Source: Canna indica | Lineage: Eukaryota > Streptophyta > Magnoliopsida > Zingiberales > Cannaceae | DNA: 64,000 nucleotides | Assembly (NCBI GenBank): GCA_034359265.1 | Contig: CP136896.1 | Coordinates: 37,128,001-37,192,000, forward strand | Direction: 5' to 3' | Part shown: positions 46,223 to 57,237 of the stretch, one piece after another | How positions within the stretch are numbered: the stretch's first letter is position 1 | Layout of the letters: each line of letters starts with the position of its first letter | Position numbers and translations under genes: made by a program | Notes under the pieces: model-generated | What the model was told of the DNA's origin: nothing | The model's input: only the letters and a program-made list of their open reading frames with translations | Databases searched by the model: none

Positions 46223-48744
46223 TGTCATACCCCAAAAATCTAGGCGTGATCGGCCAGAGTACTACATGTACCCCGAAGCCTAACCCAACATAATAACTAA
46301 TAAATACGAAGCCTTGGACAATATAAGAGACCAGTTTTTCACAATAAACATAAAATGATCAAAATTTCCAAAGCCAATCCATAAGTAATATGATAACTAC
46401 ATATGTTCAAAACTCATTTAAAATGAATCAACTAATCATGAACAACTATTTGACATCCAATGCGGAAACATAGTGTTAAATGTCCATTTACAAATAAAAA
46501 GAATAAATATGATCCTATGGACTCAACATAACCCCCGACCACGACGTGTCACGAGATCTGCCATCCCTGATGCCACCAACTGAGCTACGACACTCCAGTA
46601 CCTGTCTGATTACGCTCAGGTGCTGCAAAATAGTAGAATAAATAGTAAGTCCAACTAGGACTTAGTGAGTGGCATAATCTCCTGCAACCATGCTCAAAAA
46701 CCCAAACCAGCAGATATACATATGAATGTTATAAACCCAATGTTTCATAAGCAGAATGAGGTGTGCCAAGGAATATAGATATACTAAGTGTAACCATGCA
46801 TCCATTTAAGCAACAACTAGTGAGAGCATTAAATAATACTAACATGAGATAAACAACAATGAAGTCAGTCAACTATTCATGCAAGCCACTCGAGTCGGTC
46901 GTCAGCGTGGCAGTACTGACGAGCTTCCCGGTCCAAAGACCCGTCGGTCCGATCATCTAGAGACCCGTCGGTCTATAAGTCGGGCACTGATCACCTTTGT
47001 CTCAGCATTTTTCCCGCTCTGTGCCACATGGGTCGGTCGTCAGTGTGGGGGCTGACGAGCTTCCCGGTCCAAAGACCCGTCGGTCAGGGACACATCGGTC
47101 CGGTCATCTAGAGACCTATCGGTCTATGAGTCGGGCACTGATCACCTTTGTCTCAGCATTTTTCCCGCTCTGTGCCACCCAGGTCGATCGTCAGTGTGGC
47201 GGCTGACGAGCTTCCCGGTCCACATCCACATACACATTCAGGCATTTACAACCAAGCTATAGTATATGCGTTTACTATAAAACGAGACGAATATGCACAT
47301 TTTCATGTCGGTACAAGTATATCATCCACACAACTGGTTCATCGAATACATAATGAATAGTGTCTGCATTTAATGGGTAATTCTAGTGGTCTAGACATTA
47401 GTACGCATCACGGATTATGCATTGGGGCGGCTGCTTCCATACGATGTATCAATGTGGAGCATGGGAAAAAGAAACAACCTAGCTATAGGTGACCTAATGT
47501 ATAACTAGTTCCTATCATGTGATACAACAGCATTAATCCTGCTAATCAGAACCTCCAAGCTTGGATCTATCCAAACTTCTCTACGCCGATGATTTAAAGA
47601 GGATTTATAGCATTACAAGAAAACATCTAATGCAATAGCAATACTATATAACACATTGAATCTCAACAAGTATTTAACGCATCAAGCAACAGGAATAAAT
47701 CTGTACACTGGTATCAGCTACACTAAATGCAAACCATACTTTCATAAAAAATGTATCTGTACATTAGTATCAGCTATGCTAAAGCAAACCGCACAGATCA
47801 TGCTTTCATCCATATGGGAAACAAGATTCTAATTAGATCTTACCGACGGAATGCAGACCTACGATTTCGGTCCACCCAACTCGACACAGGTAATTGCTCC
47901 GTCAATATTCAAATTGAACAGGATACCAAATACAGCATAAGGAATGTAGAATTTGTGGAATGAAAACTTCCAACATCCACAGATTACAAATCTAAATCCT
48001 CATCCACCGAATACAGATCGAGATTTACGATCCACCAACACATACAACAACACATTACATGCCCTCTGCTAGCAACCATTCGAACCACAGATTCATCATA
48101 AATCGCATGGTAATTTCAACATCAACCGGATGCAAATCAAACCAATTCACACGAACAATACATTGTACAAGGAATCACAGCAACATACGGCAAAAAATAC
48201 GAACAAGATGACTCGTGAAAAGGGGGTGGCGACTTGGATTCATGAGCAAAGAAGGAGGAGGATTAGGCACTCACTGATTTAGGGGAAGTGAAAGGGGAGG
48301 AAGATCGAGATCGACTCCTCCGACCGCCGTCGTCGACGAACTCGCCACGGCCGGATCCGCTCTCCCCTCATCGCCGCTGCGTCTGGGTCGCACGATCTGA
48401 CACCAGTCGTGGGTCGCGCGATCCCTAACCCAGCGCAAGCCGCTTGCTCTTATAACTTGGGGTTTAATTAACCCCAAGTTACCTTTTTACCTCTCCCCTT
48501 AATTTCTTTATAAAACCCAATTGAATCTAATTTGAGTCAAATTTGAACCCCGATCGAATCACCGAGTTCGCCTCGAAGTCTACTCTCATTACGCCATGCC
48601 AATTTATAGAAATATAAATTATATATATTTAAATTAGCGACAATACCGAATTCCGCCCTCGAGACTTCGCTAATTTGCATCATTTAAGTCCTCGCTTCCC
48701 TGATATGAAACCAAACAAATATAGATGAAATTTTGGTCATAACA
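46223..48744 (-). repeat. Solo LTR of a second gypsy family
   Basis: The 2522 bp LTR runs from TGTCATACCCCAAAAATC to TTTTGGTCATAACA, flanked by CCTTG on both sides (46218-46222 and 48745-48749). Its end resembles the other gypsy LTRs (GTGATCGGCCAGAG) but the body differs. It contains a tandem repeat at 46894-47217 and an unrelated GC-rich segment at 48260-48440 whose minus-strand frame I cannot assign. Confidence 0.88.
46894..47217. repeat. Tandem repeat of about 140-150 bp, 2.2 units
   Basis: Units start GTCGGTCGTCAGCGTGG, GTCGGTCGTCAGTGTGG and GTCGATCGTCAGTGTGG at 46894, 47032 and 47183, each with GACGAGCTTCCCGGTCCA and GACCCGTCGGTC motifs. Confidence 0.88.
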
Positions 48745-48787
48745 CCTTGTGTGGTAGCTTCCCCTACAAAAGAAGATGAGACTTTTG
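48745..48787 (-). pseudogene. Gag tail of copia copy C1
   Basis: After the gypsy block the copia sequence resumes with GTGTGGTAGCTTCCCCTAC, the complement of the gag end also seen at 62010-62050. It stops at 48787, where an LTR scrap begins. Confidence 0.7.
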
Positions 48788-49073
48788 GCATCAAATAGAG
48801 GATTTACAACACTTGCTAAACACCCTAAGATGAAATTTCTAAGTCAATTTGTTGATTTAGGTCAACTCTACTCAACTTAAGGTCTCCTAAAGTGAACTTG
48901 TTATCAATTTATTCATTTTCACATGATTTTTCAATTTTAATCACATGAAAGCAAATCATGAGTGAACTCAAACATGTTCATCAAGTTTCAACTTTAAATG
49001 AAGTCTCTAAGCTGAAATTCTACTTATGGCACATTTCATTCAAACTATATGACATGAAATAGCCTAAGCATCA

Positions 49074-50160
49074 AAATTTTATCTACTCATGAGATTTCAA
49101 TCAATTATCATGCGAAGTCATTCATGAGCATAAAGACATCATCATTTAATCAAGAATATTGAGGTTCAATGCAAGAATTTTTCCAAAATGAAACTCATAC
49201 CTCATTTCTTGAGAAATTTCACAATTTTTATTTTCTTTCCCAATTTTCTTTAGCCTTCCAAATTTACCACTTTCTCAACTTGCAAGTTTGCTTCATTAGT
49301 ATTATAATGAAATCATATACCAACTAGCAAGCTTACTTACTAAATAGCAAATGTTCAATGTAAAGTTTTATTTAGAAATCTCAACCTATGTTAGATAGTA
49401 AAGATTCATTTTAAAAAAGTTAACATGATATCAAAATGAATCAAAGAGATCTTAAAATATGAAATATTTGAAAATTAAGATCTCCAACCATTCCCATTGG
49501 TTGAAAACCTAAAAACCACAATTAGTCTACGATTTAGAACCACAAGGTCGCATGAGCCCGTTATAGGCTACTTAGGTCTTCAAAGAGACCGAAAATCAAA
49601 AAATTAAAAACATTTTAAATTTTATCTACTCATGAGATTTCAATCAATCATCATGCGAAGTCATTCATGAGCATAAAGACATCATCATTTAATCAAGAAT
49701 ATTGAGGTTCAATGCAAGAATTTTTCCAAAATGAAACTCATACCTTATTTCTTGAGAAATTTCACAATTTTTATTTTATTTTCTAATTTTCTTTAGCCTT
49801 CCAAATTTACTACTTTCTCAACTTGCAAGTTGGCTTCATTAGTATTATAATGAAATCATATACCAACTAGCAAGCTTACTTACTAAATAGCAAATGTTCA
49901 ATGTAAAGTTTTATTTAGAAATCTCAACCTATGCTAGATAGTAAAGATTCATTTTAAAAAAGTTAACATGATATCAAAATGAATCAAAGAGATTAAAATA
50001 TGAAATATTTAAAAATTAAGATCTCCAACCCTTCCCATTGGTTGAAAACCTAAAGGTCATAATTAGTCTACGATTTAGAACCACAAGGTCGCATGAGCCC
50101 GTTATAGGCTACTTAGGTCTTCAAAGAGACCAGAAATCAAAAAATCAAAAACATTTTAAA
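49074..50160. repeat. Tandem duplication of about 543 bp
   Basis: Unit 1 (49074-49616) and unit 2 (49617-50160) are nearly identical, both starting AAATTTTATCTACTCATGAG and ending near ACATTTTAAA. The duplication occurs only in copy C2. Confidence 0.92.
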
Positions 50161-50379
50161 AACTCATATCAAGAGGGGAAAATCTACTAATATTAAGCAT
50201 ATATCAAAACTCCAACTCTAATTTAAACAAGTAGGTATAGTAGATGATACCAAAGTTTTTGATGCCAACAATTTCATTACCCAAGGCATCATGATGACTT
50301 GAAGTTACAACTTTGAAATAGTACAATCTTTGAATCCCCAAGCAACTTCAATCAACCAACTTCATCTCACCCTTGTGTG

Positions 50380-51017
50380 GTAGCTCCCCCTACAATAGAG
50401 CATGAAATTTTTGGTACCCAAATGACTTCGGGTCCTGGGGGTTAGTAGACTTAGGAATCCAAAGTGTCTTGGCTACACTTGGATTTCTCTTAAATGCACA
50501 ATCATGAAAGCATGGCCATATATACCACAACGAAAATAATGTCCATGAAACTTCTTGTTTTTATTATTCTTGTGAACATGAGGTCTAGATGTTGAGTACT
50601 TAGCATGAGAAGTATGAAAAGCATGAGAATTCAATATATAATTTCTCTTTCTAGAAATCTTAAAGGATAATTTTTTTGTAAATTCATTAACTTTTAATCA
50701 ATACTAAAACCTCACTTTTCAAGTCATTCATGAATTTATATAAAGCATGCATTTGAGATTTCAACATATAATTTTCCTTTTTGATTTTTGAGTTTTCATT
50801 TTTCAAAATCTCATTCTCAATTTTGAAACCATTTTTCTAAATTTCATTTCCAGGCTTTAAGTCCTTAAGCTCAAGTTTTAATGTATCATGGCAAGAATCA
50901 AATGAGCTAGATTTTAATTTCTCATTTTCTAATTCTAGAGCATCCATGTGCGAACTAAGTCTAGAATTTTCCTTTCTAATCTTTTTGTTTTCCTTATCCT
51001 TTTTCAAAAGCAAGGCA
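50380..51017 (-). pseudogene. Copia gag C-terminal part, decayed
   Basis: It aligns throughout with the gag at 62030-62690, including the zinc knuckle region (complement of TGGCCATATATACCACAACG) and the Lys-rich coiled coil. Several frame disruptions leave no long open frame. Confidence 0.75.
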
Positions 51018-51502
51018 CACTACAAGAGATTATTTTTTAGTGGCAATTAATTAGTAGCAATAAGATAATTGCTACTAAATAATTTAGAGGGAACAAATAT
51101 TTTATACCATTTAGCAACTATTATTAAAAATCTCTGTAAAAAAATTATAGATTTAATAGCAATTTTTAATATAAATCTAAAAATACCACTAATTTTTATA
51201 ATTTTCCTACCTGATTTGGAAGCATCTTTATTTTTAATCCCTACTAATTTATATTGAATAAAAACAATTTGATTTATTAGTTTCATCTCTCCATCTATAG
51301 TTTACAGGAGAAAGGTAATTAGGCATTTGACAATGATGTCATGCTTACCAGCTTATGGCTTTTGGATACAGTAGTTGATTCGCTGAGAGGGATGTGATAA
51401 ACAAAGGGGGAGAAAAGTGTGTTTGAGAAGAGGGATGTGATGGACCAGAATAATACTTGGTTTTATTTATTCTGGTCCACTTTTAATAAATCTCTTGTTG
51501 TG
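51018..51502. mobile_element. 485-bp mini-CACTA
   Basis: The left end CACTACAAGAGATTATTTT matches the complement of the right end, CACAACAAGAGATTTATT, over about 26 bp. Its left 290 bp are the inverted counterpart of 15690-15980, so it is a relative of the gene-carrying CACTA. The second base block differs (CACT versus CACA) and flanks GCA and CGT do not match. Confidence 0.75.
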
Positions 51503-51508
51503 CGTACG

Positions 51509-52958
51509 CAGGAATGACAACGGTTCGATTAATTGTATTTCTGGGGGTTAATCAAAATCGAAACCAAAATAAACACTCGCTAATCGAAACCGAAACCGAA
51601 ACCAAAACTGATCGATTTCAAAAACCTATACCCGAAACCGAAACCGAATTTTTCAGTTCATATAGAACCAATTATCCATTTACTACCGGTTAACCAGATA
51701 ACCAGTTCAAAAATATCAAAACAGTAATTAAAAAATAATATACAATAAAAGTACATTGAAGTTAACAACTTACTCTTGCAAACCGTATAAATTATCAAAA
51801 CTAATTACATCAAATGTTAGTTAATATATCAATTAATACTTGGTATTAAATCCAGTCTTAATACTTGGAATCAATTAATACTTGGTATTAATACTTGGAA
51901 GTTATTGTCGAGCGAGTCAGGTGGTCGGGAGTCGGCAATGGCCGAGGGGGAAGGGAGTCGACTCGAGGGTGATCCCGTGATTGGAGTCACCCGAGGGGGG
52001 AGTCAGGTGGTCGGGAGTCGGCAAGGGCCGCCGACACTGAGGGCCGAGGGGGAAGGGAGTTGACTACTGGGAAGCCAGAGGAAGCTGTTGTCGAGCGAGT
52101 CAGGTGGTCGGGAGTCAGTGAGGGCCGGCGACGCCAAGGGTCGGGAGAGAAGGGAGTCGAGTCGAGGGTGATCCCGTGATTAGAGTCAGCCGACGGGGGA
52201 GTCGGGTGGTCAGGAGTCGGCAAGGGTCGGTGATGCCGAGGGCTGAGGGGGAAGGGAGTTGACTACTTGGAAGTCGGAGGAAGCTGTTGTCGAGCGAGTC
52301 AGGTGGTCGGGAGTCGGCGAGGGCCGGCGGCGCCAAGGGCCGAGGGGGAAGGGAGTCGACTCGAGGGTGATCCAATGATCGAAGTCGATCGAGGGGGGAG
52401 TCGGGTGGTCGGGAGTCGGCGAGGGCCGTCGACGCCGAGGGCTCACCGACTCCCGAGGTGGAAGGGAGTCGACTCGAGGGTGATCCACCGTTAGGTGATT
52501 GGAGTTGTAGTCTGTGAGCGAGCGAATCGTAAGGGAAGGGGACGATTGTCGAGTGGTGAAGAGAAGGGCGGAACGGGAGTCGGCTATTGGGAGTTGAGAG
52601 TGTCGGCTGAGGGAATCTTTAGGGTTAGATTTAGATTTTAGGTTTTTTATATATAAGGGTAAATGGGTAAGTGGGTTAGTGGTAACGGGTTTCGGGTTTA
52701 AATAATGTAATAACTTATATTTTAACGGTTTTGAGTACTGGTTAACCGCGAATAACCTATAACTAAAACTGAAACTTATAACCAATTTTGGTTACCGGTT
52801 ATTCACGACTCGATAACCGAAACCGAACTGTTTAGAAACGGTTTTTGAGTTTCACTAACTGAAACCGAAACCGAACCACAAAACCATTATCCAAAATTGG
52901 ATTTTGCGGTTCGGTTAACCGATTAACCGTGGTTAGTCAGTTCCAATTGCCACCCCTA
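51509..52958. mobile_element. hAT family 2 element with internal minisatellite
   Basis: The ends, CAGGAATGACAACGGTTCG and the complement of TAGGGGTGGCAATTGG, match the MITE at 18201, as do the AACCG-rich subterminal parts. Flanks TGCGTACG and TGCGTGCA agree at 6 of 8 positions. The middle holds a GC-rich minisatellite (51902-52490). The long Pro/Ser-rich minus-strand frames, including 52210-52785, come mostly from that repeat and match no transposase. Confidence 0.8.
51902..52490. repeat. GC-rich minisatellite, three units of about 185-200 bp
   Basis: Units begin TTGTCGAGCGAGTCAGGTGG near 51905, 52088 and 52287. Each is itself two related halves, the second marked by GGGGGAGTC and GTGGTCGGGAGTCGGC. 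Confidence 0.88.
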
Positions 52959-53164
52959 TGCGTGCAAGGATTGAAGAGAGCAAAAAATCAAAACAACCCC
53001 TTAATAAACCTAAGCACTAGTCTTCGAGCTAAGAGAGAAGGGGTGAGGATTTGCATGCAGGGATTGAAGAGAGCACCAGTCTCCGAGCTCACCAACGCCA
53101 ATACCCCCTCCGCCTCCTCAAACAACCCAAACCCTCTCACTCTCCACCTTCGACCCCCTCGGCA
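52959..53164. other. Short unassigned stretch between insertions
   Basis: This 200 bp piece has a repeated phrase (AGGATTGAAGAGAGCA, at about 52977 and 53060) and no recognised gene. It may be old host DNA. Confidence 0.4.
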
Positions 53165-53680
53165 TGTCACACCCCAACTGAGGGTAGTGTGACCGGCTAG
53201 GGCATACATCATGCCCTGTAGCCTACTGTCTACACTGACATAAGGAATACCAAATCGTATCGATAAAAGAAATCTCAACACACTTTATTAAAAGTTTTCA
53301 AAGTCATAATTTTATGTTTTCTAAAACAAGTAAGAACACCAACATCAAAATAACTGAACGTTTCAAGTAACAAGTTTTATAACTCTTTTAAATACAACTG
53401 TCAGTGCAGAAACTAAAAGCAACTACTAGACACTTGTCTAAGACTCATGGACGCCGCTACGAGATATGGCACCGCCTCCCGCCCACCAGCTGCACCATGT
53501 CGACATGCCAAAGTCACTGCTCATGCTCTGCAAAAATAAAGAATAAACTGTGAGTCCACTTGGGACTTAGTGAGTGGCTCTAGCGAACCTCCACCTAAGT
53601 CTCAGTTATGCATGCATATCATATAAGGCAACAAAATGAATATACAAGGAGGTAAACTACTTCTAATGCGACTACCAACC
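53165..53680 (-). repeat. 3' LTR remnant of gypsy element G2
   Basis: It opens TGTCACACCCCAACTGAGGG and is nearly identical to 57238-57740. It stops near 53680, where pol sequence begins, so the LTR 5' part, purine tract and pol 3' end were deleted together. Confidence 0.88.
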
Positions 53681-53689
53681 ACAAAAGGC

Positions 53690-56480
53690 ACCTGAAGCTG
53701 ACATTGATAAGGTTGTACCCCCATCTAGGCACAAAGCCAACTCTCGAGCTAGAGGCCTCCGCTTAACTTCCAAATGAGCTAAACTGCCCATGGACTTTTT
53801 GCTCAAAGCATCTACTACCACATTTGCTTTCCCCGGATGATTCATAATGGTGCAATCATAATCCTTTAGGAGCTCTAGCTAGGGGTGTAAGAGAGCCAAG
53901 CCGCTCGCGAGCTACTCGAGATCGATTCGGTAAAAATTCAAACTCAACTCGAACTTATTGAGCTCGAGCTGAGCCGAGCTGAGCCAGACATGCGAGCGAG
54001 CCAAGTTCGAGCTAACCTATACTCGGCTCGAGCGGCTCGCGAGCCTAATCGAGCCTTCTATATATATTATATACCGGGTTTGATTTTCAAATTTTATGAA
54101 CCTGTTACCCTCTAAAAAGAACCTGAGCTTAGTCGAGCTCTTGCTCGGCTCGTGTGGCTCGACTCGTGTGGTTTGATTTTTTTCCCGAGCTGAGCCGAGC
54201 TCGAGTGGCTTGAATGTAGCTCGAGCCGAGCTTAAGCCGATAGACCAAAGCTTGATCGAGCTCGAGCTCGTTATTTTACAAACGAGCCGAGCTCGAGCCG
54301 AGCCAAGCTCAGCTCGGCTCGGCTCGATTACACCCCTAGCTCTAGCCATCTCCTCTGCCTGAGGTTCAACTCCTTTTGGGTAAGTAAGTATTGGAGGCTC
54401 TTGTAATCTGTGTAGATCTCGCAAGTCTCCCCGTACAGCTAGTGCCACCAAAGCTTCAGTGCAAAGACCATTGCCGCAAGTTCTAGGTCATGCGTCAGAT
54501 AGTTCTTCTCATGAACTTTCAGCTGGAGGGACGCATAAGCGATGACTCTACCATACTGCATCAGGATGCAGCCCAGACCAACCCGAGAGGCATCACAGAA
54601 GACTACAAACCCTCCTGAGCCGTAAGGTACAACCAACACAGGTGCAGATGTCAAACATGCCTTGAGCTTCTGAAAGCTCGCCTCACATTTGTCATCCCAA
54701 ATGAATCTGACCTTCTTCTGGGTCAACCGAGTCAAAGGGGTTGCAATTCTGGAGAAGTTCTCTACAAACTTTCGGTAGTACCCGGCCAAACCAAGAAAAC
54801 TGCGGATCTCAGGCACACTAGTCGGCCGTTTCTAGCTCTGCACCACTTCTATCATGGCAGGATCTACCCTTATCCCTTCATTGGACACTACATGGCCCAA
54901 GAACCCTACACTTTCCAACCAAAGTTCACACTTGGAAAATTTTGCAAACAAACGGTGCTCTCTGAGGGTTTACAGGACCATTCTCAGGTGCTTAGAGTGC
55001 TCTTCCTCACTCTTGGAGTAACCCAGAATGTCGTCAATGAAGACGATCACAAAACTGTCCAGGTACTCCTTAAATACCTTGTTCATTAGGTCCATGAAGG
55101 TAGTAGGTGCATTGATTAGGCCAAAGGACATCACTAGGAACTCATAGTGATAGTAGCGAGTCCTAAAGGCCGTCTTCGGCACATCGCAGTCCTGGATTCT
55201 CAGCTGATGGTATCCGAACCTTAGATCTATCTTTGAAAACCATTGGGCCCCCTGCAACTGGTCAAACAGATTGTCTATCCTCGGTAGTGTGTAGCGATTC
55301 TTGACGGTCACCTTGTTCAGCTGCCTATAGTCAATGCACATGCGCATCGACCCATCCTTCTTCATCAAGAAGAGAACCGGGGCACCCAAGGGTGACACGC
55401 TCGGCCGGATAAAACCCAAGTCTAGCATTTCCTGTAATTGCACCTTTAACTCCTTGAGTTCGGCCGGTGCCATCCTTTAAGGTGGAATGGAAATTGGTTT
55501 CACCCCGGGCTGCAGGTCAATGCAAAAATCAACTTCCCTTCTGGGTGGTAATCCCGACAATTACTCGGGAAATACATCAGGGAATTCATAGACCACTGGG
55601 ATTCCACTGACATTCCTTGCCTCACCCCTTTCCTCCCCGGCCACAGATACGAAGGCCAGGAAGGATTGGCAGCCTCCCCGAAGCAACTTACGAGCCTTTA
55701 GGGCTAAGATGACCCCTATCGGCTTGCTCCCTCCTTCCCTTTGGAAGGTGAACTGAGGCAACCCAGGCTTACTAAACATCACCGTTTAGCTCTACAATCC
55801 AACATTGCAAAGTGCTCTGCCAACTAGTCCATGCCAAGGATGACATCAAGCTCAAGAGTGGGTAGGAGTGTCAAATCCGCACTCAACACATGGCCGCAGA
55901 TGAGCACCTCACAGCCTTAATATATTTAATTTGCTAAGATTGCATTGCCTGTAGGCGTTGATACTATCAATGGCCCATTGAGCATAGAGGGTGCCATCAG
56001 CAATTTCGCAGCAAATATGGCAGACACAAATGAGTACATGGCACCCATATCAAATAGAACATAAACAGCGGATGAACATACTTGAATAGTACATGTTAGC
56101 ACTGCCTTCGACGCCTCTGCCCCATCACGGTTCATAGCAAACACCCTGGCAGACGGTCTTTCTAAATGGCTAGCTTGCGGCCCCCTTTGAATGCCACGGT
56201 CGACCCCCAGATCCCTGCGGCCAAAATTTCTTCTTTGTGGACCCGTCATTCCTCTCGAACGACACCAAGGCTTCCTTCCGAAGGGCCTCATCCACCACCC
56301 GTGCAAGAGTGGAATCCTCGGTGTAGTGAATGAGCCTGCCTATCTAAGGCCTAAATCCTCCAAACAAACCTCTTGACCTTGGTAGTCTCAGATGCCATTG
56401 AGGTCTGATGATATTTGAAAAATCGGTGAAATTTCATCTCATACTCTGACACTGACATGCCACCAGACTTGCGCAACATC
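53690..56480 (-). pseudogene. Gypsy G2 gag-pol remnant, integrase absent
   Basis: From right to left on the minus strand: a gag piece (FEMLRKSGGMSVSEYEMKFH, about 56480-56360), protease (VLFDMGAMYSFVS near 56060, where relatives have DSG or DPG), reverse transcriptase ([35 protein letters not shown] at about 55040), RNase H ([41 protein letters not shown]) and the start of the linker ([18 protein letters not shown]), which ends near 53690. No HHCC module or integrase remains. Stops break the frames near 54838, 54973 and 55483. A hAT MITE (53880-54338) interrupts the RNase H end. Confidence 0.92.
53880..54338. mobile_element. hAT-type MITE, family 1, second copy
   Basis: The 459 bp element begins TAGGGGTGTAAGAGAGCC and ends GGCTCGATTACACCCCTA, with a perfect 8 bp duplication GCTCTAGC (53872-53879 and 54339-54346). 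It splits the gypsy RNase H sequence at LELLKDY. The interior is GAGCTCGAGC-rich like 9341-9816. Confidence 0.93.
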
Positions 56481-57221
56481 TCAAAGTCCGTGCCCGCTTA
56501 TCGCGAACTCTCATTAATACATGTCATGCTCAAGAATGCCAAAATCACTCGGCCCATGCCGGTCCCACAGAAAACAATACATTCATACGACCCAAACCTA
56601 GCAATCATACAAGTCGGCCGCTAGAATCTATCTAGCGAGCCTTCTACCCGGGCCCTCTCTGGTTGGGAATGGCCTACCCAACCAAATCCACTTGGGTCTA
56701 AGGTTAGTGTGGCTCCCCTTGGGTCTAACGTTAGCGTGGCTTACTCACGCAGTATCAAGACCCAAAATCAACTCGCTGAGTCGGGACCAACTTGCCAAGT
56801 CGGTACGCTTCTCAGCTCGGCCATCGCTCATCCACAAGCACAAACACAATCAATATCCATGTACAGTACGCACAAGTACATAAAGAGTATTTTCTACCGA
56901 CAACCAGGGTACGCGTCTATATTTCATTACCTCGACCCTCTCTTGGGTCTAACGTCTTGGCTCTATATTTCATTAACCAATTTACTGCCACTGCCGTTTA
57001 GTGCAGCATTGGGAGCCTCCATTACACTATCATAGAAAAGAAAAAGTTTTCTGTCACATAATAAATTTTTAACAGAAGCTTTTAAAATTTACTAACCACA
57101 TGGTGAGCTGAGTGCAGGAGTGGTCGCCCAATCTCGTAGCATAACTATACTGTATGTTGGTACGCTAGCATATGCCTCATACGGTACCCAACACTGAGTC
57201 ATAGACAAGACCTCACCTAGT
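56481..57221 (-). other. Gypsy G2 leader and gag 5' region, mostly non-coding
   Basis: The stretch between the gag piece and the primer site has no usable frame. It contains a short repeat (CTTGGGTCTAAGGTTAGTGT and CTTGGGTCTAACGTTAGCGT). Confidence 0.5.
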
Positions 57222-57233
57222 GCTCTCATACCA
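57222..57233 (-). other. Primer-binding site of gypsy G2
   Basis: On the minus strand TGGTATGAGAGC follows the LTR end within 4 bp. It is the initiator-Met tRNA site TGGTATCAGAGC with one change. Confidence 0.8.
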
Positions 57234-57237
57234 ACTT

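Larger units (their letters stand above)
48788..51017 (-). mobile_element. Copia copy C2, fragment
   Basis: An LTR scrap (48788-48830, matching 32216-32255) is joined to the family's non-coding internal region (48830-50370) and then to the 3' part of gag (50380-51017). A mini-CACTA is inserted at 51018, and the rest of the copy is missing beyond it. Confidence 0.78.

Noticed and set aside
51987..52785. Pro/Ser/Arg-rich frames, the longest 191 residues
   Set aside because: Most of their length is the minisatellite read through; no transposase or other domain is visible.
52988..53281. Minus-strand frame crossing into the gypsy LTR
   Set aside because: It spans the LTR boundary, so it is a chance frame.
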